Origin: Porpolomopsis calyptriformis | Lineage: Eukaryota; Basidiomycota; Agaricomycetes; Agaricales; Hygrophoraceae | NCBI GenBank assembly: GCA_951640195.1 | Contig: OX621163.1 | Span: 744,001-808,000 of the forward strand | Length of the DNA: 64,000 nucleotides | Reading direction: 5' to 3' | In this document: piece after piece, positions 56,401 through 64,000 of the stretch | Layout: the number at the start of each line of letters is the position of its first letter | How positions within the stretch are numbered: position 1 is the first letter of the stretch | Translations under genes and position numbers: made by a program | Notes under the pieces: model-generated | Told to the model about the DNA's origin: nothing | Databases searched by the model: none | What the model saw: only the letters and a program-made list of their open reading frames with translations

Positions 56401-56587
56401 CACATTCGTCCTTCCCACAACAACATGTGACACTAAAGGGAGGTTCTGGGGAAGGAAGTCGGGGGAAATTCGCCAATGAGATGGCAAGATCGTCGATGGT
56501 GGACGAAGCATGATAGAGACTGCTCGCCAACGGTGATTCAGGAGTCTTTGGCCTAGTTTCGTTGTTTCCGTCCTGCATTGCCACCAA
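53447..56587 (-). CDS. Large coiled-coil protein conserved in Agaricomycetes
   Basis: Multi-exon protein of about 900 residues. The N-terminus has ASSTIDDLAISLANFPRLPS, then a cysteine cluster CCCGKDECDNTKAWLTLKS, NLESRLVLSAEVGQALLQRH. The middle is a long coiled coil broken by short introns: TQDQADARIGELLQEKALLE, VLHELHEARETISRLTAYHV, RLAAVLQERDDMQQERD, ETEIMKVLESLVEDNEGLKR, HLLTESREDYHALREEMEE. The last exon (53447-55147) is a single long frame with a serine/proline-rich region and a helical unit VERVVSLLQRMTQSDALTL, TLNDVILDPSIASKV. The start is at 56587, or 56578 at the second Met. This pattern occurs as an uncharacterised protein in related fungi; a cytoskeletal or septum role would be a guess. 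Confidence 0.72.
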
Positions 56588-56997
56588 GAGGTTGGAAAAT
56601 GACTGTGACCGTGTACAATTTTAGCAACGCGTTCGCGCCTCAGCGGGTTGGGCTCGTCGTGCAGGACTGTGTGGAGAAGACGGCTAAGATACGGTCCAGC
56701 CCCACCAATTGTCAGGATTGCGTTCTGGTTTTTTCCTTTCTTGGTTTCAGTTTGGAGCCACGGCTGCGTAGGCAAGTATTATTTCTCTACGGTACTCATG
56801 GCATCGTTTACCCCCTCTGCAGACTTGTCATAATGACGCTCTGTCAAAAACAATTACTTCGCCTCTCGTGCACTGCAAAAAGTGCTAACTGTGGCTGTAT
56901 CTATCGGAGGCGCTCGGCTATTATAACAGGAAGTTGTTGTCTTTAGCAGGAGATATTATCTTCTGCCTTCTCTACTCTGGTCGCCCCCTCCCATAAT
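56588..56997. promoter_or_regulatory. Divergent intergenic region, coiled-coil gene and mycospin-like gene
   Basis: About 410 bases between two start codons on opposite strands. The part just before 56998 is C/T-rich (TCGCCCCCTCCCATA), a typical start-proximal tract. A CTGCCTTCTCTACTCTGG word at about 56962 recurs in part at about 58020 (GCCTTCTCTACTCTGG). Confidence 0.4.
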
Positions 56998-57574
56998 ATG
57001 GTTCAACTTGTCGAAGGCAGATATACCATTACTAACGTCAGATATTCGAACGTCCTTATCCTTCCGGATGGTGACGAGGACTCTGATGTTGTAGCCGGAG
57101 TCGAGTCAGATGAGCCTGGAGAGAAAGTACGCCATCGTCTCTTGCGGGGATTAACTCAGCTCACCACTTTTTAGTGGAATGTCTCACTGCTTACCAACGG
57201 AAAATACACGATACAGAATCATGGTTTTAACACTTTCGCGAACTGCGGCTACGCTCCTGCAAACGGAGGTAATGTCCTGGGGCGAGAGCGAGGGCAACAG
57301 TGGGTGATAAAGGAAACTAGAATTCAAGGACGCTATGTGTACGTTCTTGATTTTCCGTGACAAATATTCTTCCAGTGAACATTGATGTAGCATTTCACCC
57401 TCCGACAAGGAGCTGTTCTGGAGCCTCGCAGATGGCGAAAGTGGTACACCAGTGCGCTGCTTTCCTCGTTTTCCTAACGAACGGTAACATAGTTTTGCTG
57501 TTTTACAGCTCACCCTAGCCACTACACCGACAGACACCAGAAATCAATGGACCTTTGCCCTCGCTTTTGCCTAA
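56998..57574 (+). CDS. Mycospin-like (I66) beta-trefoil protease inhibitor
   Basis: Small cytosolic protein of beta-trefoil type resembling mushroom mycospins such as cospin, serine-protease inhibitors of MEROPS family I66. Start MVQLVEGRYTITNVRYSN. Three introns are placed: near 57127-57174 (joining PGEK to WNVSLLTNGKYTIQNHGF), near 57339-57391 (joining RIQGRYV to ISPSDKELFWSLAD), and near 57446-57510 (joining GESGTPV to LTLATTPTDT). The repeated GRYTI/GKYTI/GRYVI openings of the three trefoil units and the QQWVIKETR and NQWTFAL words fit the fold. The end is FALAFA. Mycospins inhibit trypsin-like proteases of feeding animals; the reactive loop here is not identified. About 145 residues. Confidence 0.72.
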
Positions 57575-58739
57575 ACAAGTGCTCATTATCGACTGAAGTG
57601 CTTGGGCTAAAGTCGTAGCTGCATAACTCCATCAATTACGTGTTGTATTCTGGTGTTAGCCTTCTCTATGTGAAGTATCATCGGATTACCCACTTATGAA
57701 CAATGGATTGTACAGTTCGCCGCCCTCATAAGTGAGGACATTCGCCTGTTGCTCAGATTTTGTTGCATCTAATTTTGAAATGGGCGACTCAGGTCCACTA
57801 AGGGTAACAGAGTGCCATCATCCTGCCCTTGCGTATCGAACACGGTGCTTCACACCACTGAGGTGGAATCGATGTCACGAAGCAGATTGATCGCGATCGA
57901 CAACCTGTGAGTCCAGATAAATACCAAACGCGGAACACATAAACTCCTTCCGGAAGATGAGACACAGAGAATGCGTCGTACAGTGAGGTTGATAACTCTG
58001 TCAATCAATCTCACCGTACGATGCCTTCTCTACTCTGGGTCTCAAAGAACTATTGCTTGCAGTTACTATGTGGTCCCGAGAGTGGTCTACGTGATCCGCA
58101 TCAGTCAGTGTTACTGCACCAGGCAAAATGCCGATGACTCAGGAGGTAGAGTCTTCACCATCTACCAAAACCCCACAACATCCCGGCACCGTCAGTAGGA
58201 AAGGTAATGAGGAGGATATCGCTAAAGCTCAAGACGTATAGATTACGACCCTTCATCCGCTCAACCAAGTTGACTTTCCGCTGCACAGAAACAACAAGCC
58301 TCTGTGTGGAGAGTGAGATAAGCAGTCACTTCTTGCCTGTTCGCTGATCTAGCCACAGTTTGCGTTTTGAAAACACCGATATCTGGGTGATAACGATCTT
58401 AAGGGGGGCAGGAGTGCGGTGAGCAGTCTTGTAAAGTGTAACGATCGACTAATCATATTCCTATCTAGATCTCTAGATCGTGAGCGTAGATCGATGAATT
58501 TGGACGTGCCCGGCAAATTCTCGGAGATAGTCATATTTTTTAGACAGAGCTATTTTTCCAGAGGCAAGCGGCGAGTGCTGCCAGTTAACTTTGTCCAGTT
58601 TGGTGTCAACCACTTCCTTTACGTTGAAGGGTGTTACCATAATCAAGATCGTTACGAAAAAAGAAGACAAGTACATTCGTAGAAAAGGGAAGCATAGGGC
58701 AAATTGTTCTTCGGAGCAAGATTCAAATCACGCGATCCA
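57575..58739. other. Stretch between mycospin-like gene and lectin copy 1
   Basis: About 1.15 kb without a supported gene. Short plus-strand frames near 57971-58198 have no family. The last 110 bases (about 58630-58739), with the words AAGCATAGGGCAAATTGTTCTTCGGAGCA in broken form, recur downstream of lectin copy 2 and belong to the duplicated unit. Confidence 0.45.
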
Positions 58740-59778
58740 CTAGGGGTAGAGAGGAACTTGAGCACCCTCAGCCCACTTGGTACCAAGCCAGCACCATTCC
58801 TTGATACCATCCGGGCGCTGGAAGTACACCCTAATCTGCACTCGACCCGGGATGTTGTCCTCCCACACAATAGCACCAAGACCAGAATCGGTCACGGCGC
58901 CAGTGGCGATAGTCGTGGTGGGGTGCCAACCCGCACTGTAAGCAGTTTCTGCGAACTCGTTCTTTTCGTTGATAGCGTAAACTCTGAGTTCCACATTGCC
59001 GATAGCACCCCAACCAATAACGGCAATCGCCGCCCCAGGACGGAATACACCCTGTGCAACGAACGTACCTGTCAATGCAAAGCTTGTGTCAGCATTCGTG
59101 AGGGAAACGTAAACTTTGTCATTCATTCACCTGGAACCCAAGGGGTCGTGGGGGAAGAGCAGAGCAGTTCTTTAAGTTTCAAAGCGGGGTCTTGATAATA
59201 GATCCACCAGGTTCCAGGGGCAGCATCCACGCCGCCCAACGCGGCAAGGGCAGTGCCGGGTGTTGCGGTAGCGATATGACGAGAGGACTTGGACCACGTG
59301 CCTTGGAGTTGGAGCTCCTGGATACTGTAGTCCGAAGCTTGGAAGTAGACTCGTAATTGCAACCCATTGTGTTCGGTCATGGATGCAGCAAGCTGGGAGA
59401 ACGGGGCAGCTTTGAAGTTATAACTACGAAGACTGCCGTCGACCCAAGTCGCTCCTCCTTCGTAGGCGCGCTCGCAGATAAAGTCGTTGGTGTCGAGGTA
59501 ATATACACGAATCTATCGTCAAAAACTGAGATGAAGGTGAATAGAAAAGAATGGTGAGGTCTAACCTGAGTTCCAGCAGCCCAAGAGATGACAGCGATGG
59601 GCGAGTTAAGCTTAGCAGCAACAACGTCGCCATTGCCGCGAAGGTTCCATCCTCTGATAGAATCGTAGAATGACTCTTTCACCTCGTCGCTGGTGTACTG
59701 ATAATAGACGCGGATGTGCAAGCCATTGCCGTCGTTGAACTTGGTAGAACACAGGGTGGTCTTGTTAAGAATAGGCAT
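58740..59778 (-). CDS. AAL-type fucose-lectin-like beta-propeller, copy 1
   Basis: Protein of the Aleuria aurantia lectin family, a six-bladed propeller binding fucose. Start MPILNKTTLCSTKFNDGNG. Blade motifs recur: LHIRVYYQYTSDEVKESFYD, IRVYYLDTNDFICERAYEGG, LQLRVYFQASDYSIQELQLQ, WWIYYQDPALKLKELLCSS, VELRVYAINEKNEFAETAYS and VQIRVYFQRPDGIKEWCW; each strand-turn carries the IRVYYQ and acidic/aromatic residues that form the fucose pockets. Two introns: one after SWAAGTQ (about 59514-59566) and one after TTPWVPG, whose GTGAATGAATG donor region contains an in-frame stop and an ATG (about 59071-59132) and ends TTGACAG before TFVAQGVFRPGAA. The protein has about 325 residues and no signal peptide, as usual for cytosolic mushroom lectins. 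Confidence 0.87.
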
Positions 59779-60622
59779 TGTAAGAGAAGTATTCTGGCTG
59801 TCTTTTTCGTTCGAGCGGGGGTTGCTGCTATGAGCCTAGGCAAGGTGGCTTTTATACTGTTTTCCCCAGAATTTAAGCGAGATTTCCGCGTAAACAGAAC
59901 CGGGGATTTCTTGCAGCCGAGTGAAATGATGCAGTGGCGTGTAGTTGTGGACAAGACCTGGCCCGATTACCTGGCGATGATTCCACGACCGTAATTAGCT
60001 TGAGACCATCCTTGGTTGTCCTGAGGATTCTTTTGCTATTGTGTGATTTAATGTTGAGAAAAAATAGCGTGTTATGTGCGCCAGATAGTATGTGTGGATT
60101 GCTCGTGCATCGGGTAAATGCAATTGGGCAAATGCTACAGCGCATCGTTGTGGATAATCTAAACAAATGGGGGGACAAAGTGATGAATCCTGACACTTAC
60201 CTTGGATGAGATCCCGCCATCTTGAGTCCAGTAAACGCCGTTCGTGTCAAGTGATCGCCCAACAGATTTCGTGGAAGGTCAAGTGACTTCTAAAGTATTG
60301 TCTGATAGGCTCATCCAGGACGCATGTTGTTTGGCGCGACATTTATTTCGGGTCCGGTACGTGTTACGGATCCGACACGCGAAATGACATTGAACTTCTT
60401 CGAAGAAGGACGCAAGGGTATGCACATTCCTGGAATGTCACAATTGAGGGGATTTCATTAGAAAGGTTCCTTGTTAGAAAAAGTTACATAAAAACTCACA
60501 CGGCATCGGATAGCAAAGAACCCCGCTTTTGTGTGGTATGTAACACTGTGGGCGCTCAAAGAGGTGGAGAGCACTCAGTAAGCAGCACAACCATAGCATA
60601 CGGCTACAACACTTGGGCCAAA
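59779..60622. promoter_or_regulatory. Lectin copy 1 upstream region, part of the duplicated unit
   Basis: The first roughly 500-600 bases upstream of lectin 1 align by eye with the upstream region of lectin 2: CTTTTATACTGTT and GAACCGGGGATTTCTTGCAG near 59850-59920 recur at 63540-63600. The TTTTATACT element is a possible TATA-like box. Further upstream (60240-60620) no gene is recognised. Confidence 0.65.
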
Positions 60623-62060
60623 CTAGGCAACCAATATAAAATATACAAACGGCAACAAGCTCTGTTTATCCACTGAGTTCATAGGCGAACCTGTTAAGTT
60701 TGATCCTTGATTATCACTTTTGAAGGGGTCGCCTTCATGGTAGGGTTGACCTGTGATTGAGTGGTTATCTCCATATAGGATCGATACAGCCGCGGCCTCG
60801 TCAGATTCCATTCTCACGTTACTTACCAGGGGTTTCCATTCCCCAAGTACTTGCTCGGCGTTTGCATCCACCATCCTCTGTCCAAGAGCAAGTAGCCTTT
60901 CAGGGAGATCTTGTTATGGTGATGAGCCGCCCTATACCCCAACTATCAACCTTTGCACCGGCCATCCTGGAATGCTTGCGGCGCATGTGTCCTGGCACGC
61001 AAATTTGTGGCTGCTATTGTGGGGGCAATCGCTCCAGTCAATAAGGGACCATTTCTTGGGATCTCTGCGTGACCTTTGGCCAATGAATGTCTCAACGAAA
61101 GATTTCGGACTGAGTGGTGTTTAAGATCTAGTGATCACATTGAGGTGGAAATATTACCTTGAGACCCCCAAGAACCTCCGCGATAGCATTTTTGACATCT
61201 TCCGACCTGGTCAATGCCTCGAGGTCCAAGCTCAACAAGGCAACCATGAGTTGGATTGGGAAGTAGCAACCCTCATCAGTTGATCCACATTTGGCACTCT
61301 TCTTGCCTTGAGATGGCTGTAGATGGATACGAGAAAGAAATCACGGCCTCCGTTTTCCATCGGATAGGTCTCGTTGCTGAGAAATTCAATTCACCTCTGA
61401 CTCAAGGTCAGGTCTGACGTATAATGAGATGCACGAAAGACGCTCACCGACACTCTATGAACATATCCGCATCCACATTACATACAATAATCTGCTTCAG
61501 CGCACGAAGAATCTTGTCCAGTATGATCATCCTTGCCACATTTCTGATACGCTCACGTCTCACCGACGGATCTGCATGGATAATGTCCTTTAGGATGATC
61601 CTTCCGTATCTGCACCTGATTGAATAGCTACATGGTGACACCGCGACGTAATAACCTGAATGTAAAGGGTCAATGATAAATCCGGCTTGGAGAGAGTTAC
61701 GCACCAAGGATGTGTCATAGTCATAGACCCATCAATTAGCTTTTGGCAATGCTTACCGGTAGGTACTGGCTTGCTTTTTTCGCCTTGAAATATACAAATT
61801 GGTGGCAAGAGGCCAAGATTAGGCAGTCGTGTCGTAGTCACTGTTTCGAATCCACCAAGGCCAACGAAGAAGAATATTGCGATCCCAAAATGAATGGAAC
61901 ATATCCACAGCAGCCATTTCAAGTGGACGACGGACAATAGCCTGAAGCAAATGATACAGGCTGTCTCGTCTTCACTTGAACCGTATTTCAAGGTCCTTGG
62001 GAAAGCATTGATCCTTAGGCAATTCCGGGTTCCTACTAAGAAGTTCCGCCATTCTCGGTC
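60623..62060 (-). CDS. Uncertain multi-exon hypothetical gene with one membrane helix
   Basis: On the minus strand several protein-like pieces join through GT..AG pairs: MAELLSRNPELPKDQCFP (near 62050), VVHLKWLLWICSIHFGIAIF with a clear hydrophobic helix, LLPPICIFQGEKSKPVPT, YYVAVSPCSYSIRCRYGRII, RRERIRNVARMIILDKILRA, LDLEALTRSEDVKNAIAEVL and MVDANAEQVLGEWKPLV. One required intron would be only about 34 bases, and the last joins are doubtful, so this may be a pseudogene. I do not recognise the family. Its place between duplicated lectins suggests that it was trapped or carried along. Confidence 0.35.
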
Positions 62061-62129
62061 AGAGAGTGGGATTTTCTCTTCATGCTTTCAGTCTCCTGTC
62101 GAGACCTCATACATATTAGACACCGTAAG

Positions 62130-62306
62130 CCAGTAGAACCAGCAAAAGCCAAAACCGCTCACCAGCCACAGAGTGAGAGCAGCAGATTTGAGCCTCTCCA
62201 TTATTCTGTCTTTCAGAGTGCCAAGAGCCTCATCTTGATCAATCTTGACTTTAAAGACGTTCGAGCGATCGCCAAGTTGATTTCGAGCATGACCTTTAGA
62301 CGTCAA
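62130..62306 (-). pseudogene. Crinkler (CRN) N-terminal-domain-like fragment
   Basis: The minus strand reads LGDRSNVFKVKIDQDEALGT, LKDRI, then SAALTLWLVS, the order of the ubiquitin-like Crinkler-N domain (SNVFxVxI, then LKxxI, then LxLWxVS). Such domains occur in oomycete and fungal CRN proteins. The expected start, an ATG at 62290 followed by LEIN, is in another frame, as if a few bases of the usual N-terminus were lost. No typical CRN continuation was found downstream. The resemblance is moderate. Confidence 0.4.
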
Positions 62307-62445
62307 GACGCTATGAAACCAAAATCTGACGCCTGAACATTTTTTTGTTTATGTTACCACAATCGAGGTCGTTACGAAGTACATTCGCAGAAAGGAAGCA
62401 TGGGGCAAATTGTTCTCCGGAGCAGAAGTTAAAAAACGTGACAGA

Positions 62446-63477
62446 CTACGGGTAGAGTGGAATATTGTTACCCTCGACCCACGCGGTACCATTCCAGGCC
62501 CATTCCTTGATACCACCCGTGCGCTGGAAGTACAACCTAATCTGCACTTGATCCGGGAGGTCGTCATCCTGCCATAGAATGGCACCAATACCAGAATCAG
62601 TCACCGCCGCGGTGGTGATAGTCGTTGTGGGGTACCAACGTCCTCTAAAAGCAGTTTCGACAACCTCGTTCTTTTCGTTGATAGCGTAAACTCGGAGTTC
62701 CACGTCATCCCAGCCAATAACAGCCATCGCTGCCCCAGGGCGGAAGACGCCCTGTGGGGCGAATGAGCCTGTGAATGCAAAGCTTGTGTCAGCATTCGTG
62801 ATGGAAAACGTAAACTTTGTCATTTATTCACCTTGAAGCCAAGGGCCAGTGGTGGACGAGGAGAGCATTTCTTTAAGTTTCAAAGTGGGGTCTTGAAAAT
62901 AAATCCACCAGGTATCAGGTAATCCATCCACACCGCTTAACGCAGCAAGGGAAGTCCCGGGTGTTGCGGTAGCGATATGGCGAGGGGACTTGTACCATTT
63001 GTCGAGAAGTTGCAGTTCTTGGATGGTGTGGTCCGGAGCTTGGAAGTAGACTCGAAATTGCAATCCGTTGACTTCGGACTTGGATGCAGCAAGCTGGGAG
63101 AATGGGGCAGCTTGGAAGTTATAACGACGGAGGCTGCCGTCAACCCAAACCGCTCCTTCATAGGCACGCTCGCAGACATAGTCGTTGGTATCGAGGTAAA
63201 ATAGACGAATCTATTGTGAGAAAATGAGATGAAGGGTGAATAGAAAAGAATGGTGAGGTCTAACCTGAGTTCCAGCAGCCCAAGAGACGACAGCGATGGG
63301 CGAGTTAAGCTTAGCAGCAACAACGTCGCCATTGCTACGAAGGTTCCATCCTCTGATAGAATCATAGAATGTCTGTTTCACCTCGTCGCTGGTGTACTGA
63401 TAATAGACGCGGATGTGCAAGCCAATGTCGTCGTTGAACTTGGTAGAACAAAGGGTGGTCTTGTTGAGAATGGGCAT
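62446..63477 (-). CDS. AAL-type fucose-lectin-like beta-propeller, copy 2
   Basis: Close paralogue of lectin 1, 3.7 kb away in the same orientation. Start MPILNKTTLCSTKFNDDIG. Blades: LHIRVYYQYTSDEVKQTFYD, IRLFYLDTNDYVCERAYEGA, LQFRVYFQAPDHTIQELQLL, WWIYFQDPTLKLKEMLSSS, VELRVYAINEKNEVVETAFR and VQIRLYFQRTGGIKEWAW, ending NIPLYP. The introns match: after SWAAGTQ and after GPWLQG, where the intron begins GTGAATAAATG and ends CATTCACAG before SFAPQGVFRPGAA. In copy 2 the GAIGN residues of copy 1 are reduced (IGWDDVELRV versus IGWGAIGNVELRV). Fucose-pocket residues are largely conserved between copies. Probably cytosolic fruiting-body lectin. Confidence 0.87.
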
Positions 63478-64000
63478 TGTGAGAGAAGTTTTTTTTCGAT
63501 GAAGCGGGGGTTGCTGCTATTGGCCCAGGCAAGGTCACTTTTATACTGTTCTGGACGAAATTTGGGGGTGAACAGAACCGGGGATTTCTTGCAGCCGAGT
63601 GAAATGAGGCGATAGCGTGTAGTCGTAGACAAGATCAGCTGGCGGTGATTCCACGACAGCTCCACAGTGGCTAGCTTGAGAACCTCCTTGGATGTCTTTG
63701 AAGATTCATTTGTTACCATTAACGTTGCCGAAGCATAGAGAAAACGACGTGTTATGTGCCAATGCATCAGGTGAATGCGACTAGGCAACAGGAAGGCCAC
63801 CTTTGTGTGGGACCTGGGGAAATTGAAGTGATCGAGGGCATCGATGAAATCTCTCCGAATGTCTTGAAACCAGTAAACACCGGTTATTCGGAAATTCAAG
63901 TGCTTTCTGAAATGTTTTTCCTATAGCCTCATCGGCGTTGGTACGCACCAGCCGCAATTGAGATCATTTGAAGGATTGAAAGGGCCATCATGGTGAGATT
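63478..64000. promoter_or_regulatory. Lectin copy 2 upstream region
   Basis: Upstream region homologous to that of lectin 1: CACTTTTATACTGTT at about 63537-63550 and GAACCGGGGATTTCTTGCAG at about 63576-63595, followed by CGTGTTATGTGC near 63750. No other gene was recognised to the right edge. An open minus-strand frame here (63378-63899) overlaps the lectin start and looks like a by-product of the low-stop composition. Confidence 0.55.

Noticed and set aside
59110..59140. Overlapping stop and start (TGA/ATG) in the lectin genes, suggesting two cistrons by termination-reinitiation, also at 62,815-62,830
   Set aside because: Both copies have a GTGAAT donor just before the stop, a GCTGAC branch-point word and a CAG acceptor that restore the propeller frame. 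A normal intron explains it better.
63378..63899. 173-codon minus-strand frame upstream of lectin 2
   Set aside because: It overlaps the lectin start in another frame and covers the duplicated promoter; its counterpart upstream of lectin 1 is interrupted.

Overview
The window is nuclear DNA of a mushroom-forming basidiomycete (Agaricomycetes). Genes are dense and broken by many roughly 50-base GT..AG introns. The protein set fits that group: Gcn2, Vps41, auxilin/Swa2, mitochondrial Met-tRNA synthetase, an HsbA-like secreted protein, an RTA1-like membrane protein, a mycospin-type protease inhibitor, fucose-lectin-like beta-propellers and F-box families of agaric type. No rRNA, tRNA or CRISPR array was recognised.

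Positions 1-29,500 are mostly conserved housekeeping genes, tightly packed and often divergent or convergent: TMEM135/PMP24-like, ribosomal protein eS12, SKI8, VPS41, a double dual-specificity phosphatase (DSP), GCN2, a protein methyltransferase, SWA2/auxilin, MSM1, a three-helix membrane protein, a CIR_N/LENG1-like protein, an HsbA-like secreted protein and TMA22.

Positions 29,500-41,400 form an accessory island of duplicated genes. It holds four tandem F-box genes, a second copy of the double DSP in opposite orientation, a gene with a 3-methyladenine-glycosylase-like pattern followed 4.4 kb later by its decayed duplicate, and between those two a HEAT-repeat gene built one exon per repeat.

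Positions 42,000-48,600 carry an RTA1-family gene, an unknown gene with a proline run, ESS2 and a cytochrome P450. Positions 48,600-51,400 have no convincing intact gene. This stretch holds a chain of three abutting near-perfect palindromes (49,321-49,530), a T-run with a TATA box, another inverted-repeat element, and scattered TPR-like fragments in both orientations.

Positions 51,400-64,000 carry a membrane-anchored RGS-domain gene, a large coiled-coil gene, and a fruiting-body-defence type group: one mycospin-like inhibitor and two tandem copies of an AAL-type fucose lectin, with a poorly resolved multi-exon region between the lectins that includes a Crinkler-N-like fragment.

All exon models were made by eye from splice signals and family knowledge. 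Gene ends are firmer than internal intron borders.
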